This document shows positions 16,692 to 26,116 of a stretch of 64,000 nt of DNA, in pieces. Position numbers and translations under genes: made by a program. Origin of the DNA: Actinocatenispora thailandica (lineage in GTDB: Bacteria; Actinomycetota; Actinomycetes; Mycobacteriales; Micromonosporaceae); NCBI RefSeq assembly GCF_016865425.1, contig NZ_AP023355.1, forward strand, positions 682,001 to 746,000, in the 5' to 3' direction. Position 1 is the first letter of the stretch, and each line of letters opens with the position of its first letter. A model generated the notes under the pieces. That model worked only from the letters and a program-made list of their open reading frames with translations. It made no database searches and had not been told where the DNA came from.

Positions 16692-18937
16692 GTGAATGTG
16701 ACCTCGTCCGGGCAGCTGGACACCGGTACCGCGGATCCACCGGTCGACGGGCCGCGGCGGCGGCGCCTGGCGCTGGCGCTGCGCCGGCCCCGGCTGATCC
16801 TGGTGCTGGCGTTCCTGGTCATGGTGGCCGGCGTGGTACTCGCCGGCAGCGCCACCGCGCTGCTCAAGAACGGCGGCTTCGACGACCCGTCCTCCGACTC
16901 GGTCGCCGCCACCAACGTGCTGTCCCGGCACTTCCCGGCCACCCAGCCGAACCTGTCGGTACTGGTGCGGGCCGACGACGGGAAGATCGACGGCGCCGCC
17001 GCGCAGCGCGCCGGCCGGCAGATCGTCGACACGCTGCGGTCCCACGCCGGGGTCAAGGTCGTCGGCTCCTACGTCGGTGGCGCCGACCCGACGATGCAGG
17101 GCAAGGACGGCTCGTACGGGCTGGTGCTCGCCCGGGTGCCCGGTGACGACGACGCGTCCGGGAAGACGGCGAAGCAGCTGCACGACGAGCTGGCCGGGCA
17201 CCGGGACGGGGTGCACGTCACGTTCGGCGGCATCCTGCAGATCAACAACGACATGAGCGACCAGCTCAATGCCGACCTGGGCGCCTCCGAGCTGGTGGCG
17301 TTGCCGCTCACGCTGATCCTGCTGTTCTTCGTGTTCCGCGGGGTGATCGCCGCGCTGCTGCCGCTGTTCATCGGGGTGTTCGCGATCCTCGGTTCGTTCG
17401 CGGTGCTCGACGGGCTCGGCCGGCTCACCTCGATCTCGGTGTTCGCGCTGAACCTGATCACCGCGCTGGGGCTCGGATTGGCGATCGACTACAGCTTGCT
17501 GATCGTGTCCCGGTTCCGGGAGGAACGCGCGAAGGGGCTCGACAAGGCCGCCGCCATGTCGGCGACGCTGCGCACCGCCGGGCGGACCGTGCTGTTCAGC
17601 GCCAGCGTGGTGGCCGCGGTGCTGCTCACCATGCTGGTGTTCAAGCAGGACTTCCTGCGCTCGTTCGCGTTCGCCGGCGTCGCCGTGGTGGCGGTGACCG
17701 CGATCGGTGCGCTGCTGCCGTTGCCGGCGGCGCTGATGCTGCTCGGCGACCGGGTCGACAAGTGGTCGATCCGGCGGCGCAAGCCGGCCCGCGAGCCGCA
17801 GAACCGGTTGTGGGGGCGGATCGCCGGGATCAGCATGCGCCGCCCGCTCATCCTCGGCCTGGTCGCACTGGCGATGTTCGTCGTCGCGGCGTCGCCGCTG
17901 CGGTCCATCCAGCTCAACGTGCCGGACGAGCGGGTCCTGCCGACCTCGTCGGAGGGCGGCAGGCGACCCAGACCATCCGTGCCCAGTTCCCCGGCGCGGC
18001 CGAGCAGGAGGGCGCGGTGGCGGTGACCACCGACCAGTGGCTCGGCGATCCCAGCGGCAACGCGCTCGGCGACTACGCGACCGCGCTGTCCCGGCTGCCG
18101 CACGTGGTGGCGGTCAACGCCGCCACCGGGCGGTACGAGCACGGTACGAAGGTGGCGGCCCCGGCGCCGGGCCAGGCGGCCGCGATGCACCGCGGCGACG
18201 CGGTGTACCTGCAGGTGCTCAACGACGTGACGCCATACTCGGACAACGGGAAGAAGCTCGCCGAGGCGGTCCGCGCGGCCCCGGTACCGGACCACCGGAC
18301 GGTGCGGGTCGGTGGCATGTCCGCCCAGCTGCTCGACATCGACTCGGCGCTGACCGACCGGCTGCCGCTCGCGGTGGGGCTCGCCATCCTGGTCACCATG
18401 GTGCTGCTGTTCCTCGCCACCGGCAGCCTGCTGGTACCGGTCAAGGCGGTGCTGCTCAACGCGCTCGGGTTGACCGCGATCCTCGGCGTCCTGGTGTGGG
18501 TGTTCCAGCAGGGCCACCTGTCCGGTCCGCTGAACTTCACCCCGTCACCGATCGCCGTGTCGATGCCGGTGCTGGTGCTCTGCGTGGCGTACGGGTTGTC
18601 GATGGACTACGAGGTGTTCGTGCTGTCCCGGATCAAGGAGACGTACGAGGCGACCGGTGATCCGCGCGCCGCGGTCCGGATCGGCCTCGGGATGAGCGGC
18701 TCCATCGTCAGCGCGGCGGCGGTGATCCTGGCGATCACGTTCTTCTCCACCGCGATGTCCGGGGTGTCGGTGGCGAAGCTGTTCGGCATCGGCGCCGGGC
18801 TCGCCATCGTGGTGGACGCCACCCTGATCCGCGGCGTGCTGGTACCGATCTTCCTGCGGTTGACCGGCCGCGCCGCCTGGTGGGCCCCTGCCGGGATGCG
18901 GCGGCTCAGCGACCGGATCGGCCTCGGCCACCACTGA
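16692..18937 (+). CDS. MMPL/RND-type lipid exporter, split by an apparent -1 frameshift
   Basis: The N-terminal half (GTG 16692, after GGAG) has a first membrane helix (LILVLAFLVMVAGVVLAG), a large external domain and a block of helices with the GLGLAIDYSLLIVSRFREE signature of MMPL proteins. After LNVPDERVLPTSSEG the frame is lost at about 17950-17965. The protein continues one base earlier with RQATQTIRAQFPGAAEQ through the second external loop, the second helix block (YGLSMDYEVFVLSRIKE) and the stop at 18935-18937. Joined, it would be about 748 residues, the usual length. MMPL proteins move hydrophobic lipids and polyketides across the membrane, fitting export of this cluster's product. 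One base appears to be missing; whether in the cell or in the assembly cannot be told. Confidence 0.85.
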
Positions 18938-18950
18938 TCGGGCCGCCGGC

Positions 18951-19013
18951 TCCACCTGGGTACCGGGTGGAGTCGGCGGCGGGTCGAGCGGCTCCGCCTG
19001 GGTACCGGGTGGA
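18951..19013. terminator. Duplicated near-palindrome between the convergent exporter and LAL regulator
   Basis: Two copies of TCC-R-CCTGGGTACCGGGTGGA (18951-18971 and 18993-19013), each an imperfect palindrome centred on GGTACC, lie in the 85 bases between the stops of two convergent genes. They look like a duplicated bidirectional terminator. A regulator-binding role is less likely because no gene starts here. Confidence 0.5.
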
Positions 19014-19022
19014 GCCTGCGGT

Positions 19023-21854
19023 TCAGGCGGCCGGGCCGTCGCTGCGGTGCGCCTCGTGCGGCGACGGCAGCGCGTACGGGCCGGGCAGCGGTGTCGGCTC
19101 GACCGCCTCCTCGGCGAGCAGCGCGATCAGCCCGGCCCGGCCCGACACCCGCAGCTTGCGGTACGTGTTGGTCAGGTGCAGTTCGATCGTGCGCTGCGTG
19201 ACGAACAGCTGCTGGGCGATCTCCCGGTTCGTCTGGCCCTGTGCGGCGAGCAGCGCGGTGCGCCGTTCGGCCGAGGTCAGCGAGCCCAATCCGGATTCGG
19301 TGCGGCGCCGTGGCCGGGCGCCGGAGCGCACCAGCTCGCGGCGGGCCCGGTCGGTCAGCTGCACCGCGCCGCACCGCTGGGCCAGGTCGAGCGCCTCGCG
19401 CAGCAGGTCGCGCGCCTGCGGTGCGGCCCCGCAGTCGATCTGCGCGGCGCCGAGATCGATCAGGGCCCGGGCCAGCTCCAGCATCCCGGGGGAGTCCCGG
19501 AGCCGACCGACGGCGTCGCTCAGGTAGCGGGCACGGTCCGCCGTCTCCTCGGCCACCAGGCCACGCACGTGCAGCGCCGACCCGATCGCCCGCGGGGTGC
19601 CCCACCGCCGGGCGTCGCGCAGCTGCTCGTCGGCGAGCTGCCGGGCCCGGCCCGGCTCGCCGGCGCGGGTGAGCGCGATGGCGGTCGCCGACCGCCAGCG
19701 GTTGACCGCCGGGTTCGTCACCCCGAACTCGGTCAGCCGCCGCCCGCACTCCCGCAGGTCGGTCAGCCCGGCGTGCAGCTCGCCGTTCGCCACCCTGATC
19801 TGGCCGCGGCAGGCGAGCAGCTGCGCGTACCGCCAGTGCGGCGGGAGTTCGTCGGCCGGCGCGGTCAGGTCGACGATGCGGTTGACCTCGTCCACCTCGC
19901 CCAGTTCGGTCAGCGTGAGCAGCAGCGCCGACCGGTGGTCGGTGTACAGCGGGATGCCCTTGCCGTCGTCGACGGCCGCGGCGGCCCGCCGTGCCTGGTC
20001 GGCGGCGGCCGGTACGTGCCCGCGGGCCAGGGCGACCCAGGAGCGCAGCGCGGCGATCTCGGCCACCGCGCCGGTCGTCTCGTCGTCGAGCCGCCCGAGC
20101 AGCCGGTCGGCCAGATCGAGCCGGTCGGCGTACAGCAGCGGCAGCACCACCGCCAGGCACTCGATCGGTTGCAGGTTCGCCAGCGCGTTCGAGTCGACCA
20201 CCCCGGCGAGCGCCCGGACCCAGTACTCCCGGTCGTTGCCGGACCAGGCGGCGCCGAGCGCTGCGGTGGCGGTGGCGAGAACGGTCCGGGCCGCGTCGCC
20301 GCGCGGGCGGTCGGTGGGCAGCCGGGATCGGGCGTCCCGGGCGGTGTCGCCGTGCAGCAGTGACAGCAGGGTGGCCGAGTCGCGGGCCTTGCTGGCGAGC
20401 TCCGGCCGGACCCCGGTCAGTTGGCTGGCGCAGTCGTCGAGCACCTCGACGGCCTCCAACACCTGGCCGTCCCCGGCCAGCGCCTCGCTCAGCGCCCGGT
20501 GCGCGGCGTTGACCTGGTCCGGCTGGCGTACCACCATGCTCGCGTGCCGCAGGTGGGAGATCGCGCTGGCGGGATGGTGCACGGCCAGCGCCGAGCCGAG
20601 CTTCAGCGCGAGCCGGCCGCGGTGCGTCGGCGACATGGATCCGTGGATCGCGCGTTGCAGGCACTCGGTACCGAGGGCGTGCTCGCCCCGCGCGATCAGG
20701 TCGACGGCGACCTGGCAGAGGGTGTCGACCAGCTCCGGGTCGATCGCCGGGCTGCTGGCGAGCAGGTGCCGCGCCACCTGCGCCGGATCGCCGTGCTGCT
20801 CGGTGAGCAGCGCCGCCGCGTTCCGGTGGTACTGCTGGCGTTCCGACGAGCGAAGGCTCGCGTAGAGGGCGTTGCGCACGATCGGGTGGACGAACGTGGC
20901 CGGCTCGGAGCTGCGCAGGATGCCGAGCTGGGCGAGTTCGGTGATGACGTCGGCGACCGAACCGCGCTCCATGCCGCACATCGCCGCGATCGTCGACGCG
21001 CAGGTACCGCCGCCCACGACGGCGATCGCACGGGCCACGGCCGCGGTGGTCGGATCGTTGTGCCGCAACCGTCCCAGCACGTACCGGGTCACGCCGGGCG
21101 GCGCCAGCTGCCGTAGGGCGGCCAGGTCGGTCTTGGCCGGTTCGAGGTTCTCGGTGGCGAGGGTCTGGCAGACCTCGGTGACGAACCGCGGGTTGCCCGA
21201 CGTCAAGCGGTGGACGGTGGCGGCGAAGTCGTCGTCGATCGGTGCCCGCAGCCGGGATCGCAGCATCGCGGCAACGCCCGTCCGGCTCAGCGCGGCCGGC
21301 CGGAGCGTCGTCGCGTCCAGGCTGTACCGCAGGTCGGTCTGCGTGCCGGTGGCCATCGCGGCGATCTCGTCGGTACGTCCGGTGACGGCGAGGATCGCCG
21401 GCAGCTCACCGAGCCGCCGGCTGAGGAAACCGAGCCACCGCAACGACAGCGCGTCGAGCAGGTGGACGTCGTCGACCGCGATGACGAGCGGCCCGGTGCC
21501 GGCCAGCCGGACGAGCTTGCCGTGCAGCGCGTCGAACGCTTCGGCGAGCCGCTCCGGCGGCGGGTCGAGCGGCTCGTGCCGGCCGTCCTGTCCGAACAGC
21601 TGGCTGCGCAGGCCGAGCGGCATGTCGGGCTCGCTCGGGCCGCCGGAGGCGGTGAGCGCCTGGGCACCGGATCGCCGGGCGAGCGTCACGAGGGCGGCCA
21701 GCAGGCAGGTCTTGCCCACTCCGGCGCTGCCTTCGATCACGAGTAGGCCGGACGACCCCGCGAGCAGCCGTTCGACGCACAGCTTGAGCGTGTCGAGTTC
21801 CTCGACCCGTTCCGTCAGTGATTCGCGCGCTCCGGCTGGGCTGACCGGCGACAT
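19023..21854 (-). CDS. LAL-type LuxR transcriptional regulator (large ATP-binding)
   Basis: A 943-residue regulator with an N-terminal ATPase (Walker A EGSAGVGKT near 40-48, Walker B LVIAVDDVH), a long helical-repeat middle region and a C-terminal LuxR helix-turn-helix (LTSAERR...GQTNREIAQQLFVTQRTIELHL). ATG 21854 is chosen because GGAGGT stands eight bases upstream; the open frame continues to 22196 but that extension is low-complexity. Such LAL regulators commonly activate polyketide clusters, and this one lies between the exporter and the dehydratase gene, so it probably belongs to the same cluster. Unlike the STAND regulator at the other end, its reading frame is intact. Confidence 0.92.
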   Translation of the reverse strand: MSPVSPAGARESLTERVEELDTLKLCVERLLAGSSGLLVIEGSAGVGKTCLLAALVTLARRSGAQALTASGGPSEPDMPLGLRSQLFGQDGRHEPLDPPPERLAEAFDALHGKLVRLAGTGPLVIAVDDVHLLDALSLRWLGFLSRRLGELPAILAVTGRTDEIAAMATGTQTDLRYSLDATTLRPAALSRTGVAAMLRSRLRAPIDDDFAATVHRLTSGNPRFVTEVCQTLATENLEPAKTDLAALRQLAPPGVTRYVLGRLRHNDPTTAAVARAIAVVGGGTCASTIAAMCGMERGSVADVITELAQLGILRSSEPATFVHPIVRNALYASLRSSERQQYHRNAAALLTEQHGDPAQVARHLLASSPAIDPELVDTLCQVAVDLIARGEHALGTECLQRAIHGSMSPTHRGRLALKLGSALAVHHPASAISHLRHASMVVRQPDQVNAAHRALSEALAGDGQVLEAVEVLDDCASQLTGVRPELASKARDSATLLSLLHGDTARDARSRLPTDRPRGDAARTVLATATAALGAAWSGNDREYWVRALAGVVDSNALANLQPIECLAVVLPLLYADRLDLADRLLGRLDDETTGAVAEIAALRSWVALARGHVPAAADQARRAAAAVDDGKGIPLYTDHRSALLLTLTELGEVDEVNRIVDLTAPADELPPHWRYAQLLACRGQIRVANGELHAGLTDLRECGRRLTEFGVTNPAVNRWRSATAIALTRAGEPGRARQLADEQLRDARRWGTPRAIGSALHVRGLVAEETADRARYLSDAVGRLRDSPGMLELARALIDLGAAQIDCGAAPQARDLLREALDLAQRCGAVQLTDRARRELVRSGARPRRRTESGLGSLTSAERRTALLAAQGQTNREIAQQLFVTQRTIELHLTNTYRKLRVSGRAGLIALLAEEAVEPTPLPGPYALPSPHEAHRSDGPAA

Positions 21855-22309
21855 GGTTTCGTACCTCCGATTCTCGATGGGTCCGAGAGATGCGGGGGAA
21901 GCGACGGCCGGTCCGGAACACGCGCTGCCGCTCGGCACGGGACGCGGAACACCGCGGCCGTGGCGGGCGGGTGTCGTGGCCGGCCGGCGTGCGACGGGCG
22001 GGTACGGCATCGACGGCGCAGGGGCGGTGGCCGTCGTACCGTTGGCGCAGCGTCGCCGCGCGGGCCGGCGCCGGTTTCTCCCCAGGATTTCGGGTGGCAG
22101 GTCGTTGTCTCGGTACCTCCCAGCGTGGGCTCTGGGACGTCGTCGAGTCTTGCCTACCGCGGCACTTTTCTCGGCCCCGGGCGCCGTCGCCGACAAGAAC
22201 TTGTCATGCCGGGCCGGTTGCGCGTTGCGCTCGAACGGTTCGGCCCGCCGGGCGGATCACGCGCAACAGAGGCGAGAGTCCCGGGATCGGGGCGTCGGCC
22301 GGCGGCACG

Positions 22310-22360
22310 GCCGGCGGTCTGGGTCAGCCGGTGGTCTGGGTCAGCCGGCGGTCTGGGTCA
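22310..22360. repeat. 17-bp tandem repeat in a 684-base gene-free stretch
   Basis: The unit GCCGGCGGTCTGGGTCA occurs three times in tandem (one copy has T for C at position 6), followed by a partial fourth. The rest of 21855-22538 holds the leader of the LAL gene and a second, more degenerate GC repeat (about 22467-22520, CGGGCCGCGCT units). No protein with family features was found there. Codon-like GC bias on several frames creates long but meaningless open frames. Confidence 0.7.
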
Positions 22361-22538
22361 GCCGGCGGCTCGGGGGCGGACCGGCGGCGGTGTGCGGATC
22401 GGCGGTCGGGTCGTGGTGGGCCCGGCGGCACGTGTCGCGGGGCCGCGGGCCTGCTACGCGTCATCCCGCCGGGCCGCGCTCGGCTCAGCGAGATCCCGTC
22501 GGGCCGCGCTGGGCTGCGCGGTGTCCGCCGGGCGGTGG

Positions 22539-23000
22539 TCAGCTCAGCGGCACCCCGACGGGCCGCTCGACCATCGTGCAGTACATCGTCGCGACGTGCT
22601 CGGTGCTGTCCCGGAACACCTTGCAACTCACCGTGACCAGGCCGATCCCGCCGGTGACTCGAATGTCGTCGATGTGGGCCTCGAGGTTGAGCACGTCACC
22701 CGGGTGCACCGGCCGGAGGTGCACGAACCGCTGGAAGCCGTGCACGGTCTGGCTGTAGTCCAGGCCGAGTTCGACGTCGGCGGCGACCTGCGCCCGCTCC
22801 GCGCGCTCGGACAGCACGGTCAGGAACGTCGGCGACGCGAGAACGTCCCGGTAGCCGGCGGCGCGCGCCGCGGCCGGATCGAGGTAGAGCGGATTGTCGT
22901 CGTGCAGCGACTCGGCGAAGATCCGAATGTGCTCACGGCTGACCTCGTACGGCTCGGTCGGTGGGTAGCTTCGGCCGACCAGGCTGGCGTTGAGCGGCAT
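22539..23000 (-). CDS. HadA/MaoC-like acyl-ACP dehydratase subunit
   Basis: A 153-residue single hot-dog protein with the FAS1-like/MaoC N-terminal dehydratase pattern (PTEPYEVSREHIRIFAES, then HDDNPLYLDPAAARAAGY). Length and motif resemble mycobacterial HadA/HadC, the substrate-binding partners of HadB. In catalytic hydratases the loop carries Asp and His (NPLH); here the His position is Tyr, as expected for the non-catalytic subunit. A HadB-like partner is not in this window, so either one is recruited from primary metabolism or the protein works alone. It is the only dehydratase candidate for the cluster. ATG 23000 follows GAGGAA; the upstream extension to 23297 is atypical. Confidence 0.8.
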   Translation of the reverse strand: MPLNASLVGRSYPPTEPYEVSREHIRIFAESLHDDNPLYLDPAAARAAGYRDVLASPTFLTVLSERAERAQVAADVELGLDYSQTVHGFQRFVHLRPVHPGDVLNLEAHIDDIRVTGGIGLVTVSCKVFRDSTEHVATMYCTMVERPVGVPLS

Positions 23001-23301
23001 CACATTCCTCTTCTTCCCGTACCGGACGCCTGCTTCGCGCGCCGGGCATCCCGGCTCGTCGCGTCCCGGTCGACTGTTTCGCGCGCCGGGCGCCCCGGCG
23101 TGAGGCCGGTCGGGTGCTGGCCGCAGCATCGTCCGCCCCGATGCGTGGCACATGCTAATCGTGGCCGTTCGCGGCTGCACTCCCAGCGGCACCGATCCCC
23201 ACCGACGTGACCGGATCGTGCCCGATCCCGCCCCCGCACGACATCGGCCGAACCGATGAGTTCGCTTCCGTCGCGTCGTCCAACGGACGAAACCCACGTT
23301 G

Positions 23302-23500
23302 CGGCGTCGGCCATTTCGCGATGTCGGTACCGGACGTGGACGAGGTGGCCGCCGACCTGACCGGGCGCGGGCCGGTGTCGCTCAGCGGCCCGGCCGACCT
23401 GGCCCGGGGCATCCGTACCAGCACCTGCCGGCTACGTCTGGCAGGTCTCCCAGGACCTCGGCCGACCAGAGGCGGTACCGCCGGGGCGGCGTCGGGCGGC
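23302..23500 (+). pseudogene. Remnant of a glyoxalase/VOC-superfamily protein
   Basis: The 512 bases between the dehydratase gene and upp contain a decayed reading frame. GHFAMSVPDVDEVAADLTGRG followed by LSGPADLARGIRTST matches the second half of VOC proteins, and shortly after, in a different frame, GYVWQVSQDLG matches their usual C-terminal strand (DPxGxxWxV). The piece between is missing and the frame has shifted, so no functional protein is expected. The rest of the stretch shows no gene. Confidence 0.4.
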
Positions 23501-23512
23501 TAGGTTGTCCGC

Positions 23513-24151
23513 GTGGATGTCACCGTCGTTGATCACCCCTTGGCCGCCGCTCGACTGACCGCGATGCGGGACGTGCTCACCGAACCCGGTACTTTCCGGG
23601 CGGCGCTGCACGAACTGACCACCATGCTGGTCTACGAGGCGACCCGGGAACTGCCGGTCGAGCGCTTCGACATCAACACCCCCGTCTCGCCGACCCAGGG
23701 CGTCCGGGTCGCCGCCCCGCCGCTGCTCGTCCCCGTGCTCCGCGCCGGGCTCGGGATGGCCGACTCGGCTCTCGGGCTGCTGCCCGAGTCGTCGATGGGG
23801 TTCGTCGGCCTGGCCCGGGACGAGGAGACCTTCGAGCCGCGCGCCTACCTGGAGTCGCTGCCGACCGACCTGACCGGCAGCGCGGTCATCGTGCTCGACC
23901 CGATGGTGGCGACCGGCGGCTCGCTGGAGCACTGCTGCCGGCTGATCGCGGACCGCGGCTGCACCGACATCACCGTGGTGTGCGTGCTGACCACGCCGGA
24001 AGGGCTGGCCCGGTTGGAGTCCAGCGGCCTGCCGCTGCGGCTGGTGACCGCCTCGATCGACGAGCGGCTCAACGACCGGGCGTTCATCGTGCCGGGCCTC
24101 GGTGACGCCGGCGACCGCCAGTTCGGTGGCATGCCCCGCTTCTCCCGCTGA
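23513..24151 (+). CDS. upp: Uracil phosphoribosyltransferase
   Basis: A 212-residue PRTase with the UPRT features: substrate loop after [15 protein letters not shown], the PRPP-binding loop [13 protein letters not shown] and the uracil-contacting end YSxx-like [12 protein letters not shown]. It converts uracil and PRPP to UMP in pyrimidine salvage. It is convergent with a phosphosugar mutase, as upp and pmmB are neighbours in mycobacteria. The start GTG 23513 lies six bases after TAGGTT (23501-23506), a TANNNT -10 box, and no ribosome site is visible, so the mRNA may be leaderless. Confidence 0.96.
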   Translation: MDVTVVDHPLAAARLTAMRDVLTEPGTFRAALHELTTMLVYEATRELPVERFDINTPVSPTQGVRVAAPPLLVPVLRAGLGMADSALGLLPESSMGFVGLARDEETFEPRAYLESLPTDLTGSAVIVLDPMVATGGSLEHCCRLIADRGCTDITVVCVLTTPEGLARLESSGLPLRLVTASIDERLNDRAFIVPGLGDAGDRQFGGMPRFSR

Positions 24152-24172
24152 CCGCGGCGGGCCGCACGGCCG

Positions 24173-24288
24173 GCCGGCGGTTCCGGCCGAGGCCGGTGGG
24201 CCGGCGGTTCCGGCCGAGGCCGGTGGGCCGGTGTGCCGGCGGTTTCGGCCGAGGCCGGTGAGCCGGCGGTTCCGGCCGAGGCCGATCA
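24173..24288. repeat. Four copies of a 27-bp GC-rich repeat between convergent genes
   Basis: The unit begins GCCGGCGGTTCCGGCC and ends GAGGCCGGTGG; copies start at 24173, 24200, 24235 and 24262, with an 8-base insertion before the third. Each contains the near-palindrome CCGGCCGAGGCCGG, so the array can fold into a series of hairpins between the upp stop and the mutase stop and probably acts as the terminator for both. The last copy runs into the mutase stop codon. Confidence 0.7.
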
Positions 24289-26003
24289 GCCCGGTACGCC
24301 GAGGGCGGTGGAGATCTCGCTGCGCAGGCGCGCCAGTTCGGGTGCCGGGTCGGCGTCGGCGGCGACCACGACCTCCAGGTACGCCTTGAGCTTCGGCTCG
24401 GTGCCGGATGGGCGCACCACCACCCGCAGCCGGTCCGCGGACAGTCGCAACACGTCGGCGTCGGGCAGCAGGTCGTCCACCGAGACCTTACGGTCGAGCA
24501 GCGCGTCCGGCGGTGCGGCGCGCAGCCGGGACATCATCGCGCCGATGTCGGCGAGGTCGGTGACCCGCACCGACAGCTGATCGGTCGCGTACCGGCCGAA
24601 CTCGGCGGCCAACTCGTCCAGCCGGTCGACCAGGGTACGGCCGTGCGCGCGCAGCGTCGCGGCCAGCTCGGCGATGAGGAGCGCGGCGGTGATGCCGTCC
24701 TTGTCCCGCACCAGCCCGGGTGCCACCGCGTAGCCGAGCGCTTCCTCGTACCCGAAGGCCAGGTCGGTGTCGGTGCCGGGCCGGTGCGCGGCACTGGCGC
24801 CCGGCGGCTCCGGAGCCGGCTGCGGGGCGCTGCCGGCGCGGACGATCCACTTGAACCCGGTCAGCGTCTGCGCGTACGCCACCCCGCGCGCCTCGGCGAG
24901 CACCCGCAGCAGCGAGGACGACACGATCGTGGTCGCGTACACCCCGGGGTGGCGCGGCGGATCAGGTGGTCGGCGAGCAGCACACCGACCTCGTCGCCGC
25001 GCAACATCCGCCAGCCGGCGGGGTCGTCCGGGCCGGCGCCGCGGGCCGGATCCGGCACCGCGACCGCGCACCGGTCCGCGTCCGGGTCGTTCGCGATCAC
25101 GATGTCGGCACCGGCGGCGGCGCCGAGCGCCACGGCCCGGTCGATCGCGCCGGGCTCCTCCGGGTTGGGGAACGCCACGGTCGGGAAGTCGGGGTCCGGC
25201 TCGGCCTGCTCGGCGACGATCGCCGGCGCGGCGAACCCGGCCCGGCGGAACGCTTCCGTGGCGACCGCGCCGCCGACCCCGTGCAGCGGGGTGTACGCCA
25301 CGGTCAGCTCGCGCGGCGCGTCCGGTGCGACGACCGACACCGCGGCGTCGAGGTAGCGCTCCAGCAGGTCACCGCCGAGCACCTCACCCGGCTCGCCCAG
25401 CGGCACCGCACTCAGCGGCCCGACCTGTCGGATCGCCGACTCGATCGCCCCGTCCGCCGGTGACACCAGCTGGGCGCCGGCGCCGCCCGGGCCGCCGAGC
25501 GCGGCGCCCAGGTAGACCTTGTAGCCGTTGTCCCGCGGTGGGTTGTGGCTGGCCGTGACCATCACACCGGCCGCGGCGTCGAGGTCGCGCACCGCGTACG
25601 CCAGGACGGGGGTGGGCAGCGGGCCGGGCAGCAGCAGCGCTCGGCGGCCGGCGCCGGTGGCCACCCGGGCGGTCTCGACCGCGAACTCGTGCGAGCGGTG
25701 CCGGGCGTCGTAGCCGATCACGATCGGGCCGGCGGCGTCCTGGGCGGCGAGCCAGCGGACCAGGCCGGCCGCGGCGGCGCGGACCACGGCACGGTTCATC
25801 CCATTCGGGCCGGCCCGCAGCGGGCCGCGCAGCCCGGCGGTACCGAAGGTGAGCGGCCCGGCGAACCGGTCCGCGAGTTCCGCCGCGCCGGCGGCACCGG
25901 AAGCGAGGAGCGCCGCGAGCTCCTGCCGGTCGGCCGGGTCGGGGTCGTCGTCGAGCCACGCCGCCGCGCGGGCCCGCAGCTGCTCGGTCATCTCCGCGGT
26001 CAC
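24286..26003 (-). CDS. Phosphoglucomutase/phosphomannomutase, split by an apparent -1 frameshift
   Basis: The N-terminal part (GTG 26003 after AGGATGG, or ATG 25991) has the phosphoserine loop [11 protein letters not shown] and the metal-binding loop DPDADRCAV, and reads to LLADHLIRR. There, at about 24948-24962, the frame changes. The C-terminal part, [15 protein letters not shown]..., with [10 protein letters not shown] and the phosphate-binding RPSGTEPK, is one base earlier and stops at 24286. Joined, the protein has about 571 residues, the normal length of this long phosphohexomutase type. It interconverts hexose 1- and 6-phosphates for cell-wall and storage sugars. An essential-looking housekeeping gene broken by a single base is a hint of a sequencing error. 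Confidence 0.85.
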
Positions 26004-26082
26004 CGCACCATCCTGCCGCACCCGGCCAACCGGGCGCCGGCCGTCCCGGGGCGGGCCGGCGCCGCGGGTACCGGCCGGGTCC

Positions 26083-26109
26083 GGCGGCGGCCGTTTCGGG
26101 GCCGCCGCC
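26083..26109 (-). terminator. Hairpin just after the kinase gene
   Basis: GGCGGCGGCC (26083-26092), seven-base loop, GGCCGCCGCC (26100-26109): a perfect 10-bp stem beginning eight bases beyond the kinase stop codon on the minus strand. No T run follows. It probably separates kinase transcripts from the phosphomutase gene. Confidence 0.6.
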
Positions 26110-26116
26110 GTGGGCG

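Noticed and set aside
22000..22538. Additional genes in the long gap beside the LAL regulator
   Set aside because: Open frames there are repeat-driven, lack ribosome sites and show no family pattern.
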